A program made the translations under genes and the position numbers. The notes below the pieces were generated by a model that was given only the letters and a program-made list of their open reading frames with translations, had not been told where the DNA came from and ran no database searches. Below are positions 50,239 to 61,287 of a stretch of 64,000 nt of DNA, one piece after another. The stretch is from Holothuria scabra (Eukaryota; Echinodermata; Holothuroidea; Aspidochirotida; Holothuriidae): contig CM074181.1 in the NCBI GenBank assembly GCA_037179385.1, forward strand, positions 52,511,486-52,575,485. Reading direction: 5' to 3'. Positions within the stretch are counted from its first letter, which is position 1. Every line of letters begins with the position of its first letter.

Positions 50239-51473
50239 CAAAGAATGTGTCAATGAAGTAAATTTCGTCGTGTTCTCTACATTTTCGTGATTGAAGAGAG
50301 AGAAGACACATGTCCCTTTAGTGCCACGGTAGTCTTGGGTCTTGTATGTGGGTATTGTAACACCAGCTATAACCATGGAAGTACCTCGGAGGTAGTACTT
50401 CCATGATATAACGATGTCTAAATCTTGACATTTTGCGGACCAAATAGAGATGTAATCTCAGGTGACATATTGGGCTACAATATTATTGCATGTGGGTCTG
50501 AGTAGAAAACTAGATGGACACAGCTATCAGGGAAAGGCAGCCCCCAAATGGTCCAGTTGCCCTATTTCGTCCGGTGTTACAAACAGAGTTAGGTAACGCT
50601 CATGACATGGTATAGCAGCTTTTCACATTTTTCTGATGTGGAGAGGGTAAGAGGCGATGGGAGAGTCCGTAGATGTCCCTTACATCCGGTCTGAATATCA
50701 CACGAAGTTCTTGTACTTGGTATCTTGTACTTGGTATTTGTTTTGTGAGGAAAGAAATGAACCTGAAGTAGTCCCTTTGAGTATTTTCCGAGGTCAATAT
50801 TATGCTAATATTTGTATTTTGTATTGTTGATGTGGCAAACGGGGTGGGGGAGGGGGTGAGGCGAGGAGAGCCACCCTTGTAACAGCGCCTGATCCTGTTC
50901 CCACAGGTGTGGTTCAATTCGAATGAAAAGATTTATGATGATCCCAAGTTTAAGATAGTAGGCCTGACAATTAGTCAATTTGCAAAGGATGGGAGTATTG
51001 ATGGGTAAAGTGAAGAGCGACAGGTGTAGCGATCGTTTTCGAAAACAGTCGTTTACTCAAGCTACGCCCAGCACAAACGAAATTTCGAACCATAGTGCAT
51101 TTAAAGTTGAATATCAAAGCTTCAAGTAAGAGTAGGTGCTAAACGAAAAAATTTTAATTGGATAAGTTCTTTGTGAAGATCGAGGGATGGGAGGGAAGCG
51201 CGCCGAGAAGATCCTTCAGCCATGATCACAATGGTTTTTAATGTCATTTTTCATTTGGCACTGCAGAATTTAATCTTAATTAGACCACTGAAAAATATCG
51301 CTGGTTTCACTCCCTTTCTCTTTCGACTCTCGCAGTGTTTGACAAGATCCTTATTTACAGAAACAGGGAAACTTTTTTGGTAAACAACTGAATAACTTTG
51401 TGATCGACTGGGATGCGACCCTTGTCCCTGAAGCTGAGAAATGGACTATAATTGATTTTTGTTTTTCTGTTTT

Positions 51474-51518
51474 GTTTTTTTTTTTTTTTTGGGGGGGGGG
51501 GGGGGGGGGTGGGGGGGG
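51474..51518. repeat. Homopolymer T run followed by a G run
   Basis: A poly-T tract abuts a nearly uninterrupted G tract. It accounts for a spurious proline-rich 155-codon frame on the minus strand and could be a sequencing or assembly weak point. Confidence 0.9.
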
Positions 51519-51639
51519 ATCCTGACAAAAATAAAATGGATACGTAGTGACCCACGTTTTTGTATACGAGGACGAGCTAAGGCTAGTAAGGATGCAGAGG
51601 ATGCAGAGGCACTTGCGGAGTGAAGGGGGGGGGGGATTT

Positions 51640-52255
51640 GCCTTCCCAGTCAGAGTATTTGGACCCAAGGGTATCACTCTCAAACCTGAACCAAATATAT
51701 TGTGTTTATTCCAAGGCTTAATTTTTAACTCAAGATAATCTAAAACCTCAGAGCTTACAGTGATTTTTCCTTTGCCCCAAGTGAGCCAATGGGTTTTTAG
51801 CAAGCCCCTGGATCTCATCGCTAAAGCAAACTATACCTGTCCTGAGACTGTATTCAGCCAGATACATTACTTAATCTGGATGTTCTGGAGACCTTGATTC
51901 CAAGAATCCTTACCCACAAGAGCTTTGTCCCATGGAGTCAAAAAGGTGTTTAGCAGGCTCTAAAACCTCTGCTAAAGCAAAATTTACATATCCTTAAACC
52001 ATCTTTTCATTCAAATATGTGTTACACCTGAGAATTTCTGGGGCAATGTCCCCTAGACCATCACCAAGTTCTCCCTCTGGACACATCTGCTCTAAGGAAA
52101 ACTTCCCAATCCCAAGACTGAATTTTCACCCACAGCTATATGTGTTAAAACCTCAGAAATTCAGGGGATTTTACTCTCTGGACCCCAAAGGGGCTTTGCC
52201 CTGGCCCCTGGACCACTGAGTGGTAGAAAAGCAGACCCCCTGGATCTGACCTACA
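51640..52255. repeat. Degenerate tandem repeat with AAAACCTCAGAG and CCCTGGACCCC words
   Basis: About 110-150 bp units with AAAACCTCAGAGCTT, CCCTGGACC and ACCCACAGCTATATG-like words. A shorter relative lies at about 37335-37490, where it is CG-rich, and the GGGGTCCAGGGG units at 30070-30190 look related in reverse. Confidence 0.6.
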
Positions 52256-53223
52256 AGAGCTAATATTTCCAGCAAGCTTTCAGAGTTAGCATGAAAATTT
52301 TGCACCCAACATTTTTCTTCCAAGTTCTGCCCTCATGTTTGCTCGAAAAATACAGGTCAAAGTGTAAATACAATATGAAAGCACTCTTTATTTTAAACTC
52401 AATGTACACATATTTACAATAAAAGCAATCAGCATTTAAATACTAGCATTTTATGACTAGCTGATGATTGACAACCTTTTAAGCATTGTTTTCCATCTCA
52501 TATTTCTCTATTACTTTTCAACACAGCCTGATAGAGCTTATCAATACATTTTTTGTTTCTCTGAGAAAGAATAAAGCACTGTATAAATAACATTATCATC
52601 TTCCTTAAATGTCAAATTTCTGACATTTCATAAAGTTCAGTTTCAGTCCCTTTATGAAATGACCACCATGCCTGCAATCTTTTTCATGGGGAATCCATGG
52701 CATAATATGATCAGTGTTTGAACAATAAATGACAATACTCTCATGTTAGCAAGCAAGATTGTTTCACAACACAGTAAGGTCTGAAAAGTTAGATCCGTAT
52801 GTGGTCTCCACATTACTCAATACACTGTCCTCACATTACTCCTTACTGTAATTAAGTAGAATTACCATTATTTTATAAAAAAAAGAGGGAAGAAAACATA
52901 CTGCCTCAAACAAATGTTTAATACATTTGACAGAGACTAAATTTGAAGGTTTTCAAAGATGAGACTTACAAATGTCACCATTAGTTACTGAATATTGCAT
53001 CTCAATTAAGCTATACGGATGAAATTTTAGAAGAAATGTCAAAGATCATTATAGGATGGAAAACTCGTGATATCATATGGGCAAACTGAGCAGATGCTGA
53101 CCTCCTATCTCTCAATAGTGCTGACCTTAAAGAAAAGTTTCACACTTAAACCACCCACCTGAGTGGTTTTCACAAGTTTCAATGGTACAAGATTGCAACA
53201 CTAAAAATCTGATCAATTTTAAA

Positions 53224-54405
53224 CAGGGCTGATACACATTCAAAATCACAAAATTCCATGTCATTTCCATGATTTCAAGGACCTTTACATCCCACATTTT
53301 TCTCTTTTGGCCACATATTAATGTTATCTGAACACTGAAAAAATAAAGCCGTGGCAGAACCATCAAATAAGTTCCTTGATTGGTCCACATTCAAAATGAC
53401 AAAATTCCATGACTTTCAAGGACCTTGACTGATATTTCAAGGACCTTTAAAACCATCACATCCCATATTTCTCTCTTTTACCCACAGAATAATGTTATCT
53501 GAACACACTGAAAAAATAAGAACAATAAATCTGTGGTCATACAGACGGTTTTTGTTGGCGAACTGCCACATCAGTTGATAGAATTGTTTCTTGTTGGTAT
53601 GTGTGAACAAGTTTTTTGACTGTTTCACCAACAGAATCAGTGAGAGACAAAAGTCTGCAAGTGCAAATTCTGATCGGCAAGTAATCTCTTTGTTGGGCTG
53701 TGGGAATGTCACAACAATCCGGTCGGCGGAAAACTTGCGTGTACATGTGTGTTAACATTGCATATAGCCTATCTGTGCAGATAGCAAGAAACCACAAAAT
53801 GATAGAAATGTTACATGCAAGGCCAATTCTTTAGGACATGCAACATCCCAAATATCATGACTGCCATATGATAAAGGCCAGTTATTCAGAAATAGCACAG
53901 TTAGTATGGAGGTAGGTGTAGGCCTACAAGGAAAGCTTTGAAGTGAGTAGCTAATCACCAAAGTGGCCCAATATGATAAACAATATAATAATGTTAGGTG
54001 GTGCAAAATGCCCACAGAAGAAAATGCCCCCCAGAGCTTCCCCCCCTCTCCACAGTCCCTGGTATATCATTATCACTGTCAGGTTGGTATAAACCACAGG
54101 TCATCCTAGCATTAGGCACTTAGGCCAATCCCAACCTCTATTTTCATTAACATTCTCATCCAGGGCATTGTCACTTTTTTCACTGAACATAGCCATGATT
54201 CACAATTGCAGGTTGTGTACCCAAATCGGCCGACTCAAAACAAAATCAATCTGTGTGACCACAGCTTAGGTCTACTTCCTAAACTTCCATGACTTTTCCA
54301 GTACCATTAGAAAAATTTCTCATTTTTCCTGTTTTACCAGGCCTGGAAATTCAAATTCAAGTTTTCTGTGGTTTTCCAGGATTTCCAGGATCTGTATGAA
54401 CCCTG
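53224..54405. mobile_element. Possible inverted-repeat element with CAGGGYTSATACA ends
   Basis: Left CAGGGCTGATACACATTC, right (minus strand) CAGGGTTCATACAGATCC. Repeated TTCCATGA and TTTCAAGGACCTT words inside. No target duplication, so this could be two separate pieces. Confidence 0.4.
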
Positions 54406-54796
54406 TAAAACATGACAAGAGGAATTTGGGTAATTTACAGACTCATCAGAACATTATGAAACCTTCCAGAAAAAATAAAAAAAAAAATTAAATACAATCT
54501 TCATGAACAGATGTACTGAGGTAAAAATAGAGCACTTGTAGGGTTACTTGAGATATATCTATACATATGTTTATATATATATGAACTTTGAAGCACCTTC
54601 TCTCATTGGGTCCCTAAAAAAGTTGCGGCAAAACATTTCTTTTAGTGAAAGTTCCACAACTTACAATATGCTACTTACACTATTTAGACAAATGGAACCT
54701 TCCAAATAAAACAAAATTTCAGCGTTTAACATGTTGGCAAAATCAGAACTGTTGTACGAAAAGCATGGTAAAAGGACATTAGTAATGTGGACTCCT

Positions 54797-54906
54797 GGGG
54801 CCCGTTCCACAAAGAGTTACGCATGATCTTAAGTATGATTTACTGTTGGCTTAAGTATGGTGAATCAAACTTAAGATTGTGCGTAACTCTTTGTGGAACG
54901 GCCCCC
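54797..54906. mobile_element. Short palindromic MITE, GGGGCCCGTTCCACAAAG
   Basis: A 110-bp near-perfect hairpin: arms GGGGCCCGTTCCACAAAGAG and, from the right, GGGGGCCGTTCCACAAAGAG; both continue through TTACGCA and CTTAAGT. Confidence 0.85.
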
Positions 54907-56427
54907 TGTGCTTAAAGACAGAAGCTTGTCCCCATAAGCTACATTTTGATAGAGGTTACTGATAATTCTCCATTGGTATGGCTTTTGAAAGATATCACAA
55001 TCAAAAGATGAACTTAGTGGTGTGATTAATTTACAAATTCATTTACCTTTGAGCACATGTGAATGCATAGAATGCAGATTAGCTGAATTACAATGCTTTG
55101 AATGGCTAGCCTGTGTTGGTATTTTCTGGTCATTCCACTCACAAAAACATTCACTGTTGACTTGTTATAGGCTCACATGACAGTGACTGTCAGACTGTAC
55201 TTCTGCATGTACTTTCATTTTCATGTTTACATGTAAAGACTGCTATGGGTATGGTGTAGAATCCCCACAAAGTTTCTAAAGAGGTCTCATACATAGTTGC
55301 TTTAGAACTCTGTTTTACACATACCCTGTGAATAAGGCATTTGGATGGGGACCCTGGATTAGTATCAACTACCATATGCAGCTGGAAGTCACCCAAGCAT
55401 AAGCAAAGATAAGGATTTTTCTGCTTGTTGAAGCAAACATTTTTTCCTACTCACTGGTAGGAGAAAGAAGAGGATTACAAGGGGACTATTTTGGATTAAT
55501 CACAGCTGGTAAACTTCAAAGGACTTGTCCATGTCATGGCAACATTAAAAGCATTTTCAATGAGAGATAGTAGTGTATATTGTACGACATGCACAGACAC
55601 TGTTTTGATAATACATTTGAGCATTGTTTTACTTTTCCCAAACAAACAAAAAAAAAAAAATTCAGCATATCTGAACCATGTGTAAGAATCTGCACATCCA
55701 TATATACACATTGAGCCCTTGAGTACAACAAACTTTGAGTTCCTACGAAGCAGTATGAAAAACATGACAATATAGTTTGTATTGATGCATTCTGGCTTCA
55801 CATTCCTGAGTTGTTTATCCGTTTTCTCCTCCATGCCCAAACACTGCTTGACAGTTCCTTCTACGTATGCATGGTTTTCCTGTGAAACCATACTTTACCA
55901 TTACTAAATATGTACAGTTTCCCCGCAAAACACTAACACACAGCTGCATCTTGGAATAGCTCATTATGAACCTATGAAGTGTAATCGAGTTTTGGACACG
56001 GAATAGGCTTGAAGAGAAGATATCCTACACATATTCATCCTCTTGGGGCATAGCGAGTGCAAACATGGCATTATCCATACAAAAAACAGTACTTCCCCAA
56101 ACCCGTACATATATACTGTGTATACATAATATAACACATAGCTCAGTATTGTGGGGATGGACCTCTGTTGCAAAGGGTTAAGCTTCAACATAAAAGATCG
56201 TTAAGCCACTAAAGTTTTCTGAGATTGTAACCAGATTGCTACAAGGATCACAAAATATTCAAAATTCTCACATCTCTTTTTGTTGTAGTGAATAAATTTG
56301 TTGTAGTGAATAAATTCACAATCAGGTTTCTCCTCATAAGATTAACCATTTGTTTGTCACAAACAATGTACCACAATAATATGAAACATTTGCACCATAT
56401 GCCATAAAAAGAATCATTTCCACTTAA

Positions 56428-56825
56428 AGGGCAAGAGCAGTCACCCCAACTTGAAGTAGTGTAGAAGACTCTTTCATGATTGGCTCTTGGGAGTCATGTG
56501 ACAATAACTTTTCTCCTCAAATGTGAAAGTTCTAGTATTAACTGCTTGGTTTACCTTGAATATGCATCGTGGAGAACTAAAATAATATGAAAGATACTTT
56601 GAAGAGAAATAAGAAGAAAATTGTGAGAATAGACCTATTTCCAAATAGCAATTACAAAGGATTGTGGGATAGAGTTTTGGTGTTTGTCAATTTGGCAATG
56701 GCATTTTACTGTGGTGAAAATTGACATACACCCAAAACTCTACCCTACAATTCATTGTAATTGCTATTTGCAAAATAGGTCTATAAGCTATTGCTTATTT
56801 TGGGGGGGCCACTGCTCTTGTCCTT
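56428..56825 (+). mobile_element. TTAA-type MITE, AGGGCAAGAGCAGT family, with nested palindrome
   Basis: Ends AGGGCAAGAGCAGTCACC and (minus strand) AAGGACAAGAGCAGTGGC, flanked by TTAA. A second palindromic element sits inside at about 56631-56785. Confidence 0.7.
56631..56785. mobile_element. Nested palindromic MITE (TAGACCTATTT ends)
   Basis: Ends TAGACCTATTTCCAAATAGC and (minus strand) TAGACCTATTTTGCAAATAG. The arms continue to pair through AGAGTTTTGG. The absence of this block from the copy at 20080 supports a separate insertion. Confidence 0.7.
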
Positions 56826-57065
56826 TTAAAAAGGGTTTACCTTGATCACTGCTGATGAATATTTTCTCTATTGCAACTATATAGATGGCCGCTCAAGGGC
56901 ATAATCCATGTAAAAAGAATACCAAAAATGACTCAACCACAAAACTCAGTAAATCTGGGATAACTGGTTTATAAAATAAGCAAAAGTGGTTACAAGTTCT
57001 TCAGTTTTTGACAAGTCTGACTGACGACCATCAAATGTTTCAAAATGTTGGTAAGGAAACAAGTC

Positions 57066-57234
57066 CTACATCTGAAGGACAAAATTTTCCATTTCATTGT
57101 CTTGCAGACTAGACTGGAGAGCTGATCGAGTAAGCCCCCAAAACTTTTGTGGCTTGTATTTCTTCTTGACAGCAGTGAACTTCCACCCCATGTGATGGGC
57201 ACAGCTACGGCACTGTAGGATAGTCCATGCAAAC
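57066..57234 (-). CDS. crbn: Cereblon homologue, last exon with stop codon
   Basis: Terminal exon (acceptor CTCAG, TAG stop at 57068-57066), 55 residues. It begins with [19 protein letters not shown] and includes [13 protein letters not shown], then a short divergent tail. It supplies the second zinc pair (CRSC, human Cys391 and Cys394) and pocket residues Trp386, Trp400 and Phe402, all conserved. Human Tyr384 is Phe and Val388 is Ile here. The conserved FWGLTRSAL block confirms the true C-terminus; the tail after it is about as long as in vertebrates but not conserved. The 3' UTR should run toward lower coordinates. Confidence 0.96.
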
Positions 57235-58288
57235 CTGAGATGAAAAACATGAAAAATTAAATTTGTCTTTACGACATTTCCCCTATTTTTATTTTGTTGT
57301 CATTTCAGCTATTTCCTACATATTTACTTGGACAATTCGCACACACAAAATTTCCCTCTGGGAAACACTCCCTTTCTGAACAATTGTCTCCCATGCAGTT
57401 TTTAATTAACAACTCTAGTTCCTATTTCCAACAACAACCATTACAAGTTTTCCAAACCTTCCTGTGGGGTATTACTTGTGTGATGGCTAAGGCAGGTAGA
57501 TAGGTGAGATTTAACGACACACCAACACGAATGTGTTGTATTGTGTCATCTAGATAAAAGCTAAAAAAGTTTCAGTCCATCCTTTAGTTGCCTTTTAAGA
57601 AAGGGGGAAATATGGAGCGCATATTCCACACCCCAAGCTCACTGGGGCACAACCATGGAGGAATATAGTTGGTTATGACGTGCCGGTTATGAAGTGCCGA
57701 CAACCCGAGTAATAACGGTCTTATGTGCGCATTTTACAGGCAGCAAAATACTCACCACAAACGACCTTTGCACCCCACCTGGATGCAGTTTAACATCATA
57801 ATCAGGACCCCTTGTCTGATGACTATTTGTAATGGCTTGGGACTGTCTCAGTAAGTATTTTTCAGGTTGTGAATGGTTCCAGGAGGGCAAGTTCCAAGAG
57901 GGACCCAATCAAAAGGGATGTTGTCTGGGAGAGTTCTTCAGTTGGGAAGTGCATGGCCATGTCATCAAACATTTAACATGGGTACAATTTTCAAGGCATG
58001 AGAACAAGTATACACACACCCCTCATTGTGAACAAAAATATCGGTTTCTATCTTTTCCACCATTACAGTGCTCAATAACTTTGTATTGAAAACAAACTTT
58101 AATTTACAATATTCGTTATGAGTAAACTTACAAATCTATTCTCACCCGTGTCATACAAGCATATGTGTCAAAGTGTGAGTATGAGGCATGTGCGTTTTTA
58201 GATTTTGAGCATTAACATCCATATACCATTTATGAAATCACCAGTATCACTCTGCCACTGCACTTTGGATCTGTGATAAACTACTCAC
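57235..58288 (-). other. crbn last intron
   Basis: GT-AG intron (GTGAGT to CTCAG) between the last two crbn exons. It contains a family B SINE-like repeat at 57503-57655; otherwise nothing recognised. Confidence 0.9.
57503..57655 (+). repeat. Family B SINE-like repeat in the crbn intron
   Basis: Forward copy: GTGAGATTTAACGACACACC through CACACCCCAAGCTCACTGGG. Confidence 0.55.
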
Positions 58289-58420
58289 CCTGGAAACCAA
58301 CTGTTCTCTGTGGTAGGTCGTCCAAGCAAATTCAAATTCTGGGCCTTGTAGAGTGTGAGGGTCTCGTGAACATATCCCCCTGGATTGACATAGGCTGCCA
58401 TTGGACCATCCAGGGACATA
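58289..58420 (-). CDS. crbn: Cereblon homologue, CULT-domain core exon
   Basis: A 132-base exon encoding (S)[35 protein letters not shown] and TTENSWFPG. It matches human CRBN almost throughout. Visible ligand-pocket positions in human numbering: Asn351 is kept, His353 is Gly, Glu377 is kept, His378 is Asn, and Trp380 is kept in the SWFPG motif. Donor GTGAGT, acceptor GCTAG, phase 2 in and phase 2 out. Confidence 0.97.
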
Positions 58421-59382
58421 CTAGCACAAAAAGGAATTAAAAGAGGACTTTGTCTTTGTAGCCAAAAAATGTCTTAATTCCATAATCAGTTCATGTACTT
58501 GGAAAACATAAAGTCACTTACCACTGAGCCACTTAAATCTTAAGGGCATATTTTGGTGGCTTTTTACTAGAGTTTTGTAAGAAAAACTAAATATTCCAGA
58601 CCATGTTCTCCAAAACCTGTAGCAATACCCTTTGCCTAACTCAAGATATCTCAGTTATTGGTGATTTTGGATAAAAATTACCTCTTCTCTTGAACAAAGT
58701 CACAGAATATTATGGAATGTGGGCATATTGCCTCAGAAGTCATTTGTATTTATTTACAACTGAATTTCCTGTTTGTACTTGAAATTTGATACCGTTAAAA
58801 TGTTTGAATATACCTTTTCCTAAAGATCTAGCATTACCCTACACCATTTGTAGGGCACAGCAAATAATGTTGCTCAATACCCACCTGAAAGCAGCATTAA
58901 AATCATAAATGAATACAATGTCAAATTAATGTGTCATGATAAAATCATAGACTTTTCATATGCAAATCTCAAGAAAAATTGCATTACTTTGAAAATTAGT
59001 ATCTCTTGGCTCTACAGCCAACCATTGAGAAAAAGATACTGAGAGGTTTATAAATAGGTTTAAGGTCTATTGGGTAGTCCTAATTTGGAGCGAACAATAA
59101 GAAACTTGGACCAAATGAGGGTATATTTCCAGAAAATAATGATTCACAATCAGTACACATCAAATGAAGAAAGAGAAAATCATTGGAAAAGAAGAAAACT
59201 GAGGTTTGACACTTAAAAAATTGTTTCCGTGTAAGCAGAATCATATGGCAGGTTCTTTTTCCTGCCAGAATAATAATCTACAAATAGGAGAGTAAATATT
59301 CCTTAACAAGATCACACAATCAAAAGATAAGAACATATACAATGATTATTCTCTATAAAAAGAAGTGTACAGTAGGTCTAAC
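58421..59382 (-). other. crbn intron, mostly a dispersed repeat
   Basis: Intron between the two CULT-domain exons. About half of it is family D repeat (58545-59045). No exon-like sequence was seen. Confidence 0.88.
58545..59045 (+). repeat. Family D dispersed repeat in a crbn intron
   Basis: Uninterrupted copy: CCTAACTCAAGATATCTCAG, ATGTGGGCATATTGCCTCAG, TGTCAAATTAATGTGTCATG. It lacks the 1.4 kb insertion seen at 40535, which confirms that insertion's boundaries. Confidence 0.7.
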
Positions 59383-59444
59383 CTAAAGACATCACTCTTG
59401 TTTCCTATGTGGGTTCGGCAGTTTTTGCAGCGAAGAACTGTGCA
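59383..59444 (-). CDS. crbn: Cereblon homologue, first zinc-knuckle exon of the CULT domain
   Basis: A 62-base exon encoding CTVLRCKNCRTHIGNKSDVF plus two bases of Ser. It carries the first CxxC pair (CKNC), corresponding to human Cys323 and Cys326, which with a second CxxC holds the structural zinc of the CULT domain (the thalidomide and cyclic-imide degron binding domain). The segment after the CxxC is one residue shorter than in human. Acceptor TTACAG, donor GTTAGA, phase 0 in and phase 2 out. Confidence 0.92.
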
Positions 59445-59891
59445 CTGTAAGAGAACCAACAGAAAAGTAATGATCATATTCATATTCACTCAGTTGTAGA
59501 TGAAATGGTTTACCCAATAAAAACCCAGAAGGAAAACAGGCATTGAAGTTTGAATTTTCTTGGAATTAAATGAAAAATGCTTGAAAAGAAAATATCAAGG
59601 TTTGAAGGAGTTACAGCTGTCATGTTTAAAGCCAGTCATTCCTCACCCCAAACTACAATTTTAATGGTAGTCTACAGACATTCTCAACTGGCACAACTCT
59701 TTGATTGACATCAACTTCAACAAACTGCAGGGTAGCTCACATTACACATGTATTTGAGAGTGTTTTGATTACGTCAGGGCCTTGAATAGTTACTAGGGCA
59801 TTCCCTTCTTGAAGCAGGAAATAAATATTGTGTCTTGAAAAGGATGAGTATAAGACAGTTGTAGGAGGGGCTAAAAGAAAATAAACTTGGA

Positions 59892-60019
59892 GAATTGGAG
59901 TTGTCTGGGGTGATGAATGACTGGAATTGGGGTTGTCTGGGGTGATGAATGACTAGAATTGGAGTTGTCTGGGGTGATGAATGACTGGAATTGGAGTTGT
60001 CTGGGGTGATGAATGACTG
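59892..60019. repeat. 32-bp tandem repeat, four units
   Basis: Four almost identical units of GAATTGGAGTTGTCTGGGG followed by TGATGAATGACTG. A minisatellite in a crbn intron. Confidence 0.95.
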
Positions 60020-60164
60020 CCTTTAATGTAACAGTAGCCCATTGGAAACTTAAATCATTCCTTATTTAGAAACATTCTAAACCAGACTTAATGATAACCT
60101 TTGTGAATACACCCTCTTCACATTAAATACACCTTAATAACAAAAACTGAATGAAAATTATTTA

Positions 60165-60735
60165 AAGGGGAAGTTTTAAGCAAAAGTTTAATTTTCATAT
60201 GTGACAGAAGAACCAAATCTACACAGTGTGATGAAAAGTTCCACTGAAATCTGACGTGTATTTCTCGAGATATCAGTAAATGAAGTCAGTAGGTTTGTGT
60301 TCCAAAATGAGTTTGAGGGAAGCAGAGCTTACATCACTTCCTCACATTGACAAGGAATGTTTTGATCTCCTTTGTTTTACCAGAGTGTTGTGTTGACCTT
60401 GAAGTTAATGGCAACAGAACCTCCCTGTGAGGGATGCAAAGTTTGTAAATTTTTCATGCCACTTATGCAATCACATTTTAATAATATGGGATTGTTTAGG
60501 AGAAAATCAATCCTAAAGTTTAAAGAAAAAAAAAAGACTGTGCACAAATGTGGGGATATGATGTCATACGTGCTTGCTTAAAGTTCAATTTTTGTTGAAA
60601 ATGTGAAAACTTTATGTGATCATATCTTGAGAACCACACATCGGATTTCAATGCAAATCTCACCAAAATGCTTAGAATAAGTACCCCTCTAACATACCAA
60701 ATCCTTTTGTGACATTTAACCCTTTTTTTAACTAA
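60165..60735 (+). repeat. Family C dispersed repeat in a crbn intron
   Basis: Copy with the blocks ATTTCTCGAGATATCAGTAA, GTGTTGACCTTGAAGTTAAT and CATATCTTGAGAACCACACA. By eye it is more similar to the 46168 copy than to the 12795 copy. Confidence 0.75.
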
Positions 60736-61108
60736 AAATGCTTGAGGGTGAAATTATTATAATTAACCTGCATGAAATGAGAAATCAATACCATATGCAC
60801 AAGAAATTCATACATGACATTAGCACCCCAACACAACACAGTTGTTTGTGACACTGATATTTATAACATCACCCTCCAAATTTCGAATTATTTGAACAAC
60901 TCTTATTTTGTGAGTTCAAAACTCAGCTCATATTTTCTTCATTTTCTTCCTTGAACCTCTTTGCAACAACCATTGAGATCCACACCATGATGATGAAACT
61001 TTCCTTTTTTACTTCATGAAACACCATTCTTCTCTGTCTCATAACATCTTATTGCCTTGGGAAGGAAATGAGCCCCACCGCAAACACACTATAGTCAGGC
61101 TTCACATC

Positions 61109-61287
61109 CAGTGGCATAGCCACAGGTGTTGTTTTGGGGGTTAGAAACCCCCCCCCCCCCCATGACCCAACCTTGCAATGCAAAAAACACCTAAAATAGC
61201 AGTTTTTTCTCTCTTTCCTTAGACCTTTCCCTCATGCCATGCCCCAAACCCCTCCCCCCACACGACAAAATCCTGGCTACTCTATTG
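61109..61287. mobile_element. hAT-type MITE, CAGTGGCATAGCC end
   Basis: A 179-bp element, left CAGTGGCATAGCCACAGG, right end CTGGCTACTCTATTG, flanked by a perfect 8-bp duplication TTCACATC (61101-61108 and 61288-61295). It shares its left end with the 48963 element. Confidence 0.9.

Larger units (their letters stand above)
45165..50331. mobile_element. Outer 5.2 kb TA-flanked transposon of a nested pair
   Basis: Termini TACGGTGGAACTGAAGGGAC and (minus strand) TACCGTGGCACTAAAGGGAC, with arms pairing on through TTCTCTCTCTTCAATTACGA. The interior is a degenerate direct array of about 50-60 bp units (AAAATTGGCTTAATTGTCGT-like). The array is interrupted by a related inner element (45536-48542) and a hAT-type element (48963-50238). 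Superfamily not recognised; no transposase seen. Confidence 0.8.
36494..57065. other. Intergenic region between crbn and st7
   Basis: About 20.6 kb between the crbn stop codon and the st7 start codon, including both unmapped UTRs. It is dominated by nested DNA transposons, listed separately. Unrecognised AT-rich stretches include about 42240-43590, 44460-45160, 50340-51350 and 52260-53220. No conserved protein could be read in any frame. Confidence 0.75.

Noticed and set aside
51351..51818. 155-codon open frame on the minus strand, the longest in the window
   Set aside because: It runs through a homopolymer G/T tract that translates to polyproline and polylysine; the rest shows no family resemblance.
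55496..55891. 131-codon minus-strand frame downstream of crbn
   Set aside because: Contains a poly-Phe run from an A tract, no domain, and no splice partners; likely a chance frame in 3' UTR or intergenic DNA.
56990..57250. 86-codon minus-strand frame starting at 57250
   Set aside because: It is the wrong frame over the true last crbn exon; the correct frame gives the conserved cereblon C-terminus.
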